A stretch of 64,000 bases of DNA from Prorocentrum cordatum (Eukaryota; Sar; Dinophyceae; Prorocentrales; Prorocentraceae), in contig CAUYUJ010015938.1 in the NCBI GenBank assembly GCA_963575745.1, positions 240,335 to 304,334 of the forward strand. The letters run 5' to 3'. Under the pieces are notes generated by a model that was not told the DNA's origin, ran no database searches, and was given only the letters and a program-made list of their open reading frames with translations. Each line of letters opens with the position of its first letter. Position 1 is the stretch's first letter. Below, piece after piece: positions 40,997 to 52,700 of the stretch. The position numbers and the translations under genes are program-made.

Positions 40997-42297
40997 GGCG
41001 CCCGACTTATCCGGGGTAACTCGGGTCCGGGGTAAGTCGGGTTTGGATTCCCGAAAAAGGAACCCGAGTTATCCCTGACCCGAGTTACCCCTGATGATTC
41101 GGGGCTCTGACCGCCCGAGTTATCCGGGGTAACTCGGGTCCGGGGTAAGTCGGGTTTGGATTCCCGAAAAACGAACCCGAGTTATCCCTGACCCGAGCTA
41201 CCCCTGATGATTCGGGGCTCTGGACGCCCGAGTTATCCGGGGTAACTCGGGTCCGGGGTAACTCGGGTTGGATTCCCGGAACCCGAGTTATCCCTGACCC
41301 GAGGATGAAAGGGGTAACTCGGGGGTCTGGATTCCCGAAAAACGAACCCCCTTTAACCCGAGTTAAGAGATTACCCCCCTGACCCGCTGATGATTCGGGG
41401 CTCTGGACGCCCGAGTTATCCGGGGTAACTCTCGGGTTGGATTCCCGAAAAACGAACCCGAGTTATCCCTGACCCGAGTTACCCCTGATGATTCGGGGCT
41501 CTGGACGCCCGAGTTATCCGGGGTAACTCGGGTCCGGGGTAACTCGGGTTTGGATTCCCGAAAAACGAACCCGAGTTATCCCTGACCCGAGCTACCCCTG
41601 ATGATTCGGGGCTCTGGACGCCCGAGTTATCCGGGGTAACTCGGGTCCGGGGTAACTCGGGTTTGGATTCCCGAAAAAGGAACCCGAGTTATCCCTGACC
41701 CGAGCTACCCCTGATGATTCGGGGCTCTGGACGCCCGAGTTATCCGGGGTAACTCGGGTCCGGGGTAACTCGGGTTTGGATTCCCGAAAAACGAACCCGA
41801 GTTATCCCTGACCCGAGTTACCCCTGATGATTCGGGGCTCTGGACGCCCGAGTTATCCGGGGTAACTCGGGTCCGGGGTAACTCGGGTCTGGATTCCCGA
41901 AAAAGGAACCCGAGTTATCCCTGACCCGAGTTACCCCTGATGATTCGGGGCTCTGGACGCCCGAGTTATCCGGGGTAACTCGGGTCCGGGGTAACTCGGG
42001 TTTGGATTCCCGAAAAACGAACCCGAGTTATCCCTGACCCGAGCTACCCCTGATGATTCGGGGCTCTGGACGCCCGAGTTATCCGGGGTAACTCGGGTCC
42101 GGGTAACTCGGGTTGGATTCCCGAAAAAACGAACCCGAGTTATCCCTGACCCGAGTTACCCCTGATGATTCGGGGCTCTGGACGCCCGAGTTATCCGGGG
42201 TAACTCGGGTCCGGGGTAACTCGGGTTTGGATTCCCGAAAAAACGAACCCGAGTTATCCCTGACCCGAGCTACCCCTGATGATTCGGGGCTCTGACC
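40997..42297. repeat. tandem array of a 113-bp hairpin unit, about 11 copies
   Basis: GACGCCCGAGTTATCCGG recurs every 112-113 bp over most of the array. Within each unit GGGGTAACTCGGG (twice) faces CCCGAGTTATCCC and CCCGAGTTACCCC, so about 31-bp arms fold around TGGATTCCCGAAAAACG. Copies near 41280-41450 are truncated. Confidence 0.85.
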
Positions 42298-42461
42298 TGG
42301 TGTCAGGGGCCGTAGGCGGGGGCGCTGGGCTCCCAGCTGCCGCAAGGGGGCGTGGGCGAGGCAGGGTGGGCCCCCCGAGAGGCCCCGTGGGGCGCCGCGC
42401 TCCTGCGGGCCCCGGTCCTCCGTCTGCGCCGCGCGCGCGGCAGTCGGCAACCACGCAGTGG

Positions 42462-42600
42462 AAGGATTGCAAAAAAAAACCTCGGATTGCAAAAACGAAG
42501 GATTGCAAAAACGAAGGGTTTTTTTGCAATCCTTCGACGAAGGATTGCAATCCTTCAGGTTTTTTTGCAATCCTTCGGTTTTTTTGCAATCCTTCGAACG
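42462..42600. repeat. foldback minisatellite (GAAGGATTGCAAAAA and its inverse)
   Basis: Several GAAGGATTGCAAAAA-type units in one orientation followed by inverted TTTTTGCAATCCTTC units, so the block can form one long hairpin. Confidence 0.65.
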
Positions 42601-42726
42601 CTGGCGAGGAAGCCGTTGAGATCTCCTGCCGTGCGAGGACTGCGATCACCTACAGCAGGGGCCCGACCACAAGAAGCCTGCCACAGGAAGCCCGACCCCA
42701 AGACCCGACCCCAGGCCGCCCAGCGG

Positions 42727-42850
42727 TTTCGGCGCGGGAGCGTCGCGATTTCCGTGGCAGAACCATCGAGACCCAAGAAACCCGGGGCACCCTGGAGGCA
42801 AGCAGGGTGTTTCTTTGCATAGGGCCCCCTACTGTAAGTTACAAGCGCAC
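42727..42850. repeat. dispersed repeat shared with 3172-3295
   Basis: GGGCACCCTGGAGGCAAGCA and TACTGTAAG-type ends as at the other locus. Confidence 0.45.
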
Positions 42851-42859
42851 ACGTTCGGT

Positions 42860-44600
42860 CGCACGCGGCTGGGGCGAACGCCGCTCGAGCTCTCCGCGAG
42901 TCAAGGCTGGGCGACCTGAGGCTACCAAGGATCGACCCCGCACGGCCGGCAAATGCAGGGGGGGAGCGCCGGCCCTTCAAGGGGCAAAGGCGGCGGGCGG
43001 CGGGCATCAAGAGATGGTAAGTCCGAACGAGGTAGATCCATACCGAGACCGAACACTCCGTGCGGACTTACTCCGTACGGGCTCAGCATCCGACCGGGGT
43101 ACCAGGAGAGGCGAAGTGCAGGCGGAGTCAGTCCGTGCAGGGACCGAGTACTCCGTATGGACTCACTCCTCGTGCGCTCGGTTCGCATCCTCCGAGAGCA
43201 GAGGGAGGCAGCGCCAGACGGGCGCTGGCGGGCCCAGCCCCTCGAGAGGTGGCGGGCAGCAACAACGAGCCCGGCGGCGCCGGCAGCCGGGAGGAAGAAG
43301 TCGAAAGCGATTGCGTACGGCGACTTCGGCGTTGGTTTCAGACACCGGATGGCAGGCGGGAGGCGTGCGATACTCTCTGGGCGCCCTCAAGACAAACCCC
43401 GGGTGGGCTCAGGCGACCTCCGCGTGCTCCCAGAGGCTCCCCAGAGGACCTCAAGATGTGCTGCCAAGACGCCCGAAAACTGCCCCCAGTGCCGTCCAAG
43501 ACGGCTCCAGAGGCGCCCAAAGAGGCGCACAGACAAACCCATGAGCCAAGATAGCCAGGCCCGCGAGCGTTCTGGTCGCCGAAGGGCCCCAAGACGGCTC
43601 CTAGATGACCCCTGCAAGGGATTTGAAACGACCCACGGCGAAGATCCCGAGATCAATCACCATCGAATCGGAAAATCAGACCAAATCGAACGGCACATCA
43701 AAACGGACCGCATCGGCAAGGAGTCGGAATCTACGAATCGAATCGGCGTTAATAGGATGCACAACGGCGCCATGCAAGCATCGGGCCGCATCGGATCACC
43801 CAAACATCGGAATCGAATTGAATCGAGCTGGAAACTGGAGCTTGAGATCCTGGCGGCAAGAATACGCGCTCCTCCATCCAGCACGCGCGAGCTCATTCCG
43901 AGGTAACGCACCTGCAGGCCTGCTTCAACATACACGCCCGCGCGTTCAACCTTACCGGCACGCAACAGCGCCCCGACGCGTTTCTTCTCCAACTGGCGGG
44001 ACGCTCTGAGCGGTCTCGGAGGGCAAACCGAGACGATGGTGGCCCTCCTTTCGGGCGCGGCCAAGAAGGGGGCGCACAAGAAGGGGTGGGGGGGCGCACA
44101 TCATGGCTGGCGGCATGTGCGCGGCCCCGGTGGGGGGCCAGGGACGTAACGAAATAAGAAGAGGCGCCATGAAATCTAAGGACATATCAGTCGTTAAAGG
44201 CTTAACGACTTCTGCCATCCTTCGACTCGCGCTGGAGCGGCCGCGAATTGCTCCAACTTTCCCTGGAGATCTCTGGATTTACCTGGATTTACCCTAATTG
44301 ATTTCGGTTTACCTGGATGTACCTCGATTTATCTGCATTTACCTGGATTTGTCTGGCTCGATCCCCACAAGTCGATCGGCGAAGAGTCGACAAGCCCTTG
44401 GGGAATCAGGGCCCCCACGCCATGATATCCAACCCTCTCTGCCGCCCCCGACCCTTTTTGCGTTTCCATCATTCCTGGGCCGCCTATGGAGGCTCCTCGC
44501 CGCCACGGCTGGGCCCGACTCGAAGACATCGGGCCGGGACGGACCACCCAGCAGGGAGCCGACTTGGGCCAAGGCGCGAGGAGCTGCGGCCCCAACTGGC
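42860..44600. other. no gene seen; degenerate short repeats
   Basis: ACTCCGTGCGGACT-type units at 43050-43170, CCCAAGA-type units at 43380-43600, AATCGAATCGG-type units at 43670-43850, a dispersed repeat at 44045-44168 and GGATTTACCT decamers at 44270-44350. Confidence 0.4.
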
Positions 44601-44610
44601 CCTCCTTTAG

Positions 44611-44771
44611 GGCGACGAGATCTATGCATATCCACTGCTCCCGGCCAGGCCAATCCTGGGCCCAGGAGCTGTATATATGCCTCCCTGGCCAGGCCAGGAG
44701 GGCGTATACACCGCTCCTGGGCCCAGGATTGGCCTGGCCAGGAGCAGTGGATATGCATAGATCTCGTCGCC
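44611..44771. mobile_element. 161-bp near-perfect palindrome
   Basis: The left arm starts GGCGACGAGATCTATGCATA and the right arm ends TATGCATAGATCTCGTCGCC. The outer 65 bp pair with about one mismatch and the centre is looser (TGTATATATG/GCGTATACAC). Fragments of the same inner sequence occur near 30176-30240. Confidence 0.7.
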
Positions 44772-44847
44772 CCATCCTTGGACGGCCGCAGGGCGCTCTG
44801 TGACAACGGGGGCGCGCGTCCGAATCATGGCAGGCAGACGCTTCACT

Positions 44848-45030
44848 AGAGGCCTCCCAGATGGGGTCCGAGTGGGTGGGGTCGGAGGATCTCGCCGCAT
44901 CGCCGATCATTGCATCGGCAACGCATCGGCGATGCATCGGCGACGTCGGCGTGGAGCAAATCTGGCCCCACACTGAGCCGCATATCGCTGATGCACCGCC
45001 CATGCATCGGCGATGCGTCGCGCCTGGGAT
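44848..45030. repeat. GCATCGGC MITE-like element, 3' end truncated
   Basis: The left end CCTCCCAGATGGGGTCCGAG and GTGGGGTCGGAGGATC is intact. The right end stops within GCATCGGCGATGCGTCGCG. Confidence 0.5.
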
Positions 45031-45035
45031 TTTAG

Positions 45036-45155
45036 TATTCCCCCCCACTTCCCGTATTTTCCTATATTTCCTTGGAAATCGACGACTCACTTTTAGGGGG
45101 CAAACAAACCTAACTCGCTTTTGACCACCCTCGCTTCCAAGAGATACCAAGCGAT
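45036..45155. repeat. fragments of the AT-rich element and of the 14985 repeat
   Basis: CCCCCCCACTTCCCGTATTT matches the introner interior. GGGGGCAAACAAACCTAACT matches 14985 onward. Confidence 0.4.
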
Positions 45156-45990
45156 GCCAAACTACGGCCTGCACTGGTCAGGCCGCTTGACGAGGAGGCG
45201 CGTGGTATGACTCTTGTTTTGCCTGGAAGCGCAAGCGGGGCAGGTAATTCGCGCTCCGAACTGTGTCTGTGTGCTCTTCCCCCTCCCGAGCCACCCACGC
45301 CGCTGCGCCGGCGGACCCCCTCCGCCGGCGGACCCCCTTCCGCCGACGGACCCCCTCCTCCGCCAGACCCCCTCCGCCCGGGCAGCTTCGCCGACGGACC
45401 GCCCCGCCGACGGACCGCCTCGCCGACGGGACGCCTCGCCGGCGCGGGGGCCCGCCCGCCCGAAGGCATGCCAGCCTCGCCCGGTCAGGGTCCGCCCGTC
45501 GGCAACCGCCCGCCGGCGGAGCCGCCAGAGAGACAGGGACCTATAACCACGCTCGAGCGGCACCTCCCGGAGGTCCGCGCGGAGCTCGCGGGCCGGCCTC
45601 CCGGGTGCGCGGAGCGCGCCAGGGGAGCCCCGCCGAGGACTCCGCGCGGGCCGCCGAACGTTTGTACCTGGGGAGTCGCCCCTCGAATCGGCTCGGCGAG
45701 GCGGTCCGCGGGCGATCCGAGTGGGATTGCCGATCGGGGGCGTCCCCCATCGGAGGCGTCCACGAGAGGGGGCTCGCAAATAATGGCCCGAGGCATGTGC
45801 GCGCCTGGGGGAAGGCAGGGGACGCACGGAAAGGAGAAGAGGGGACGATGGAATCCAGGATGATATCTAGGGGCCTCCTAAATGGGCTTCGAATAGATGG
45901 GGCCAGAGGATTGCACCGCATCGCCGATGCATCGGCGCCGTCGGCGCGGAGACAGTCGAGTTAATCCAGAAGCCGCATTAAAGTGATCAT
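45156..45990. other. GC-rich CCTCCGCCGGCGGACC repeats and a partial MITE; no gene seen
   Basis: Irregular CCGCCGACGGACC units at 45300-45430, a dispersed repeat at 45778-45845 and the left half of a GCATCGGC element at 45868-45962. Confidence 0.4.
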
Positions 45991-46003
45991 TTGTTTTTTG
46001 GCC

Positions 46004-46052
46004 CCCCCTCTGTCACAGAGGGGCCCTAAGATGCCCCCCCTCTGTCACGGAG
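46004..46052. repeat. two CCCCTCTGTCACAGAGGGG palindromes
   Basis: CCCCTCTGTCACAGAGGGG and CCCTCTGTCACGGAGG lie side by side just beyond the downstream end of the minus-strand gene block. The same palindrome is tandemly repeated at 55975-56265. Confidence 0.55.
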
Positions 46053-46368
46053 GACCTCGTTCTGGGTGCTCTTCTGCCACGGGAGCTCCCGATGCGATTG
46101 GAGACGATAAAATGCGATGGCGGGATGGGGGATTGGAGGGGGAGGGAGAAGAAAACGATGAAGGAGAGGAGGCAACGACAGCGCCGATGAAAGCACCGTT
46201 TCTTTTTCCTTCTCCGCTCGGGCAGCGGTCGCCGAGCACGACGGCGCGCGCGACTCGCCGCCGCCCACGATGCACTGGCAAGGCCTCCGCTGCTGCGGAG
46301 GGTCGACGTTCGGCCGACGAGGCCTCCCTCCGCTGCTGCGGAGGGGCGGCCCCTGTGCGATGGTTCAG

Positions 46369-46872
46369 CTAATTAAGTTCTTCCCAGGGATTGGTCTCGG
46401 GGGGGTGTTCGACCCACCTCCAGCGTGTCGTATTCGTGGCCTCCCAGTGCCCCTGGCCGCCACTCCACCCACTGCGGCTGCTCCACCAGTCACTGGGGCC
46501 CGGGTCGCTGCCGAATGCAACTTGCATGTCGCGCCAGGCGGAGTCGACCCTGCGGCCCTGCACCGAGGAAGCCTCGCCGCTCGGCTGTTGCCACTCGCGC
46601 TCCTCGCCCTCCCTGGTGCGCCACCAGTCCCACGATTTGCCGCGCCACTCATCCCTGCGCCACTCCCCGTCTGTTGGGTGCTGCCATGGCGTCTGCGGCC
46701 CCCGCTGCTGCGGGGGCTCTGGCGGCTGATGCCGCGGCGCCTCCCGCGGCTGCTGCTCTTGCAACCCTTGCCCTCGCTGCTCCAGCGGCGCAGGCCCTGG
46801 AGATGGCCACTGCGGGGTCGGCTGCCACCTTGGGGGTGATAAGTAATTATTTCTATAATTATCCCCTTCCTG
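46369..46872 (-). CDS. Trp/Pro/Gln-rich C-terminal fragment
   Basis: An open frame of 168 codons without an initiator Met, ending in TAA at 46369. It reads DNYRNNYLSPPRWQPTPQWP, then Gln/Pro-rich sequence with one hairpin-derived PPQQRGP, then many tryptophans (WRRDEWRGKSWDWWRTREGE, WRDMQVAFGSDPGPSDWWSS, RWRWVEHPPETNPWEELN). Tryptophan-dense, low-complexity tails like this are seen in RNA-binding or nuclear proteins. It follows the EEP-like gene on the same strand in a different frame and may be that gene's last exon or a frame-shifted tail. The function is not recognised. Confidence 0.35.
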   Translation of the reverse strand, partial: QEGDNYRNNYLSPPRWQPTPQWPSPGPAPLEQRGQGLQEQQPREAPRHQPPEPPQQRGPQTPWQHPTDGEWRRDEWRGKSWDWWRTREGEEREWQQPSGEASSVQGRRVDSAWRDMQVAFGSDPGPSDWWSSRSGWSGGQGHWEATNTTRWRWVEHPPETNPWEELN

Positions 46873-46930
46873 TCAACTCCCGCCCCTTCCCGACGCTCAT
46901 TTCCTTATGTCATCCCTCGTCCTGCTCAGC

Positions 46931-48937
46931 CTATTCCTCATTCCCTCTCCTCCCTCCTGCCCTCCCCGTGCCCCACCCTCCCTCTCCCCCCCTCCCCCTT
47001 TCAACCCCCCGCCGCGACCTTCCATCGCCAGCCGCGGGCCAGTCGCGGTCGTCGTCCGCGTTTTCGTCTGCCCATCTTGGTGGGCGCCACGCCTGTTGAG
47101 CGCGCTCGTCTTGCTCGCCCCTCTCGCGGTGCTGCTCTGGCGCCTGGCGCTCGGGTCCGTGCTGCTCGGGCGCCGCTGCTGCGGCGCCCTGGAGCGGAGC
47201 TGCTTGCTGTTTCTGGGCGCGCCTGTCCTTCTTCTCTTTGTTTCTCTCGTGCTTCCTTCCCTGCGAACGCGAGCTGGCCATGCGCATGTGGAACAGGAGG
47301 GGGCAGTGGGCGCCGCCGTGCCAGCGCCCCTCCACCTACACGGTCTCCGGCGGGAACGTCTTCTGCAACGCGCGGAAGAGGGTCACCTCGCGAACACTAG
47401 AGAAGCGGTGGTCCACTCTAGCCTCAGCCTCGGCGCGCCTCTGTTTCTCACGCTCCTTCTCTTGGATCATGCGTTGGCATTCCTCTGACTGAGTCAGTAA
47501 ATCCTGGAGGTGCTCGCGGGCGTCTCTTTTCGGGTAGTAGCGATCGTAAGGCATCCCAGGGCCTCCTTCCTGGCAGCGGTGCCAGTGCGTCGGCTCCGAT
47601 GATGGGCTGGTGGAGGCCCCCGCTGCTGCGGGGGCCTCTGCCTTGCTTCTGTTACGGTACCCGATCTCACCGATCACCGACTTGCGTGCGAAGAGCAACC
47701 CCGTCTCGTCTCTGTCGCGCACGGCGCTCAGCGGCCAGCACAGGGTTTACTCGCCAGGCCTGTTGAGAACGAAGATGCCGCAGCTGTCCAAGCACGGGGC
47801 GCCGCCCAATCCGCGCCAGAAGTACGCTGCTGCCGTCTCCAATCGCAAGCCTAGACCCCGAAGACTCGGAAGCGTCTATGTGAGCGCCATATTGAAATCC
47901 CCACAAAGGATGTCAACCTTGTTCTCCTGCAAGATGGCCGCCAGCCTCGGCCACCACGTCTTGTGAGCCTCCTTGGAGCCTTTGGAAGCTTTCGCCGTGT
48001 CGCGGCGGAGGCGCACCGCGCACGCCCGCACTTCCGAGCCGAAGTGGGCGTAGGTTTGACCGAAGTAGACCTCAACCACCATGATCCTCGAGAACGCTTC
48101 CCTCTTGTTCCTTTTTCCAGTTTTGTAGTGGCCGTCGACACTCCTTTCCCAGTGGAGCAGCCGCATTCCGTGGCACAGGTTTGCGCGCGCAGCGATGCAC
48201 AAGGACTTGTCCTCACGCCCGCGCAGGGTCAAGTATTCGTACTCTGGTCGATTCTGGAGCTGTTGGCAATCGCCAACACTCGCAGCACGACTCCCTCTTG
48301 CTGTCGCCATCGCTGCTGCGGGGGCGACAAAAGGCCCACCGCTGCTGCTGCTTTGGCCCTCCGCTGCTGACGCCCCCGCTGCTGCGGGGGCGTCCGTCTG
48401 CAGCGGCGGCGGTTTTCCTGGCCGCTGTGGGATTGCCTCCATCTGCTCCTCACATTCCGCAAGGCACGCCACGAGAGCAGGGCAATGCCGCAGCTGCAAC
48501 TCAAGTCTCCGCCGCTGGTCCGCGTTGTTGGTCTCGCTCGGCATGGGGCCCCAGTTCCCGAACAGGACGGAAAGGTTGCCCACGTTGTCGTTCCGCTGCC
48601 TGTTCACTTCAGCCGCTCTACGCTCGCAGAAGAGCTGGAGCGGGACGGTGTCGCGAAAAACGCGCCTGCGCCGCACGACGTCGTCGGGCGGCGCGCAGCC
48701 CCCAAAGGCCGGCTGATCGCGCCGCTTTTCCTGAGGCTCTTCGTCATCGCTCGGATCCACCACCGAGTCGCCTGGGCGGGTGCGCATCGTAGAGACTTCT
48801 GATCGCGCCGCCGCTGCTGAGCTTGAAACGCCAGGCGGCGCAGCCCCCGCTGCTGCCGGGGGCGCCCTCTGACACAAGGGCCCAAGGACCCTTCCAGGGT
48901 TGTTCGTGACCACCCACAGGTCGCCAAACCTTCCCAC
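46931..48937 (-). pseudogene. endonuclease/exonuclease/phosphatase (EEP)-like gene with three in-frame stops
   Basis: The frame is open upstream of 48937 without an ATG, so the 5' end is unknown. Seen in order: RFGDLWVVTNNPGRVLGPL; NLSVLFGNWG, like the first strand of EEP nucleases; an ECEEQ glutamate candidate; AFSRIMVVEVYFGQTYAHFG; then VDILCGDFNM with the EEP 'GDFN' motif (Asp codon 47899-47897). The same frame continues with coding-like sequence across TAG (47878-47876), TAA (47749-47747) and TAG (47338-47336): LDSCGIFVLNRPGE*TLCWP, DETGLLFARKSVIGEIGYRN, a coiled coil (CQRMIQEKEREKQRRAEAEA), then KHERNKEKKDRR. Because all three stops lie in one frame with no shift, decay is likelier than an assembly error. 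EEP domains occur in non-LTR retrotransposons and in repair enzymes, but no reverse transcriptase is visible nearby. Confidence 0.5.
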
Positions 48938-49161
48938 ACTTCGCTGTATACACTGCCGACAGTCGGCCCCGAGGCCCCGCTCCTGCGGGGCCTCATGGGC
49001 TGCTGCTGCTGCTGCTGGCCGCGGCCATCACTCGCTGCCCCCGCGCTGCAGGGGGGGCGGCCGTCAGAGCCGGACTCCCGGGGCCGAAACGGCGGTGGAA
49101 GGAGGGGGGCGGGGCGAAGAGGAGGAAGACGGGGCGGATAGGGAAGGAAAGGGCGGGCAGA

Positions 49162-49205
49162 GAGAGAGGGAGAGAGAGAGAGGGAGAGACAGGGAGATAG
49201 TGAGA

Positions 49206-49266
<61 letters not shown>

Positions 49267-49274
49267 GGACGACG

Positions 49275-49350
<76 letters not shown>
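49162..49350. repeat. AG microsatellite
   Basis: (AG)n in two runs separated by ACGGACGACGATAACG. Confidence 0.9.
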
Positions 49351-49352
<2 letters not shown>

Positions 49353-49760
49353 GGACGCGGAGGAGGGAGGAATGAGATAATGACCAGGAGGGTGATCAGG
49401 GAGAAGGAGGGGGGAGAGCAGGAGGAGGGGCGGAGTGATCGACACCCGCGTGGTTTTCTCCCCCTGCCTGCTCTCCCCCTCCTCTCACCTCCTCCCCCGT
49501 CCTCCCTCCTCCCTGTTTCTTCTGCATAGGGCCTGCACTACGTCCGCGCGCGCACGCGGCACCTCAGTCGCAGCCAGGTGGAAGAGCAGCGGCTGCTGCC
49601 CGAACTCACACCCCGCGCCTCGCCGCTGCCGCGGCGGGCCGCGCCTCTCAGAGGCCCCCAGCTGCAGGGAGCGCAAGCGCCAGGGAGCCAGACAGACGGC
49701 GTCACGTCTCACTGTGCATAAACATGCTGAAAGCTCTCGGGTTGCCTCCCAAGTACTCGT

Positions 49761-52700
49761 CTATGACGTTCTGCAACCACGTGGCAAACGTCCCCGGCCA
49801 CTTTCCACCAAGTCCTCCATGCCAGCGGCGTCCCATTCCCGCCGAAACCACTCAAAATCTGACCGCTGAGCTGCAGAAAGCCCAGAACCCAACCCCGCCA
49901 GGCGATTCAGCGCGTCGGACCTCGACGTTCGACCCGCCGCGCCTCCGCTGCTGCGAAGGCCCGCACCCAGCTCGGATAACCCGACATGCTTCATCCTGTG
50001 TTTGATATCTATGGCTGCCTCTGCGTCTAAGAGTTTGGCTTGCTGTGTCCTCAGCAGCTTGCGCGCTTTCTTTACGTCGCCCCCCAGGCGGGTTAGCTCT
50101 TCTCTGCGCCGCGCCTCGACATCCCGCTGTCGTTTCTCGTTTCTGAGCGTCGCCTCGCGGGCGACCTCGCATGCTGCGAGGGCCCGCTGAACCCCAGGAT
50201 CTTCCTTCGACACTTCGCGCACTCGCCTCCGTTCTTTCCGTCATTGCGTCTCCATGAACGTGGCCCCCGCGACGTCGCCCCAGCTGCGCAACTCCTCAGC
50301 GATCGACGAATACGTTCTCATCAAGTCAGACGTCTGCTCCGCGGTTTCCATGCGAGACGTCGACAGGCCAGGCGGCGCCTCCAGCGCGCTCTCCCCCGCC
50401 GCTGCTGCGTTGAGGCTTGGACTGGCCCATCCGTAGTCAAACTCGCCAGCGGCGCTCCACCCGTCGTCGTCCTCGCTCCCATCATCTTCATCTCCTTCGA
50501 GGGCGTCGACGGAATTGCCACCCTCAGTGCCCCCGCTGCTGCGGAGACCCTCGGCTGCGTCTTCCGCCCCCTCCATGCCATGCCAAATCTCGTCGCCCTC
50601 GCCCAGAGCCGTGTCGTCTCCAAGGTTTGCGAACACGTCGTCGCAGTGGCCGCGTCGAGGGTGCGGGAGGACCAATCGCATGATGTCTTTGTAGGTCCAT
50701 CTCAAGCGCCCCGCCTGCACCTCTTCTTCGACCTCCGCTACTGCGGCGGCGACCATCTCACGCATCCTCAACATTATCCAGAAATGGCCTGCCTCCTTGC
50801 ACATGCGCGCGTCCAAGTCCGCATCCCACAGGTTTGCCTTGAAACCTGTTTCCCAGCACCCCTCTGCCGCAGCCAAGTGAAGACCCATTTGGGACATCGC
50901 TTCCACCATCAAGTCAAGGCATTCTAACTTGTCCAGCTGCGGGGCGCACTGGCCCAGCCTCATGGCTCTCAGCAGCGCCGCTCCTTCTCTCTTCATGTAC
51001 TCGCGCTTGGCGCGTTGATTCAGATGTGTCCACAGTTTGGAGGATTGGGGTTACGCCGCCCCCGTGCGGGATGAACGCGCACCCTCGAGACCAACGTAGC
51101 TTACTCACAAGCGGGTCCAAGTGAGGGCCATGATCATCCGCCATCATAATTCTCCACTCCCGCTGCTGCGGGGGCTCTGGCAGATGAGGGAGGTGGCGGT
51201 CCAGGTACGCGAGGACGCACGGTGTCCGGTAAGACCCCTTGGCGCCGGTGGTCGCCGACACCAATCTGCCGAACCCTCGGCGCCGAAGGTGTTCGAGCAG
51301 GCGCGGCCTCAACTTCTCTCCCCCCCCCCCTCCGCCTTGAACATGCACTCCATCGGTGGGGGGCCTTCTCTCCGCAGTCGATCCTTGTCGCTCATTGTCA
51401 TGAAATTGGCCGCCCACCGCTCCCGCACCGCACCGTGGCACTCCACCAGTGGCACTTCGACCCCCGCTACTGCGAGGGTCCTCACGCCAGCTGATCCTGT
51501 TTCATTGTGGTGGAAAGGCGACTGGTCGAAGTTCTCCATCTCGGGATCCTCCTGGTTGAGTAGCACGCACGCGGCGCGTGTCCTGAACGCGTTCAGCCAG
51601 CCTCGCTCGAGGCGCTCTTCCAAGACGGGCAGCGGGCACTTGTACTTCCTGTTCGGGCACCGCATGCTGAGGCCGTATTCCTTGCGCCAGGAGGCCCACC
51701 AGTGCGACCTCAACTCCACGGCGGCGGGTCGCTGCCCGATCCGCAGCTGCTGCGCGACGTACTCGCTCATGAGCTCCAACGCTTTGGTCTGGAGCATGCT
51801 TTGCGTGAACCTTGCTATCTTCGCTGGCTCTCTTTGGGTTCTTCGCATTCCACTTTTGATAGTTTTCCAATCTACACTGCGCCGTATGGAACTCCACCAT
51901 TCAAACAGAGCTTGCCGCAGCCAAGGACATTTTCGAGCTGGCCCCTGTCCCTGTTGTGGTATCCTTTTCCGCCCTTTCCACTTGGGGAGGCGCCCCTGCC
52001 CGTGCTGCGCCTCGTGTCCCCGCGGATGCCGAACGGCCTCCGCTACTGCGGAGGCGTATTTCGACGACAGAAAAGCCTTGTGCCGGCGCCGCAGAACGTG
52101 CGTGCGCTTCCTGAGAGAGGTATGGGACATGGAACCCCAGTCCCACGCATCCATGAATGAACGCGCCCCTCCATACGGAAAGCGCTCTCCAGGCGCCCAG
52201 CCTAAAGAGCGCATGCGCTCGTCGAAAGCACCCGCTATCTCCATCCTCGAGCACAGGAGCGACGGGACCACCACGCGCTTCTTGTTCTGGGCGGGGGCTT
52301 TGCGCTCGCAGCCGCGGTTCCTGCACCTCAAGAGCTGCTCCTCCCGCTCTGCGGGCGTCAACTCCCGAGCTCCGTCCAGGGCGCACGCAGCGTCTTTAAG
52401 TCCTGTCCACCATTGGATGGCTTGCACGAGCTCCTGACAGACTGCCTCGGCGTCGACTTCCACCGCTGCCAAGTCCCCAGGTGGCGCCGCCGCTGCTGCG
52501 GCGGCGCCGGCCTGCGCTCTCGGGGGGGCGGCGTGGCCAGGCTGCGGGACAAGTTCTTCGTCGTCTAAGGCGCTCTGCAGGCGACGAAGCTCCTGGACGT
52601 CATCCTGCGTGACTTCTTGTGCCAGGACCATCACGTCGAGGAACCGCGCCAGACGCACCCTTTGCACAATGTAGTCCGCGATTTCCTGACAGGCGGGCAT

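Noticed and set aside
42279-43544. A 421-codon open frame on the plus strand
   Set aside because: It crosses the foldback minisatellite and a dispersed repeat shared with 3172, has no domain-like segment, and overlaps equally open frames.
47336-47878. Reassignment of TAG/TAA as sense codons
   Set aside because: TAA, TAG and, in the neighbour, TGA all interrupt coding-like frames, while the intact 830-aa and 227-aa genes end normally; decay fits better.
46931-48937. A non-LTR retrotransposon based on the EEP-like domain
   Set aside because: No reverse-transcriptase motif (such as a YxDD box) was found anywhere in the window.
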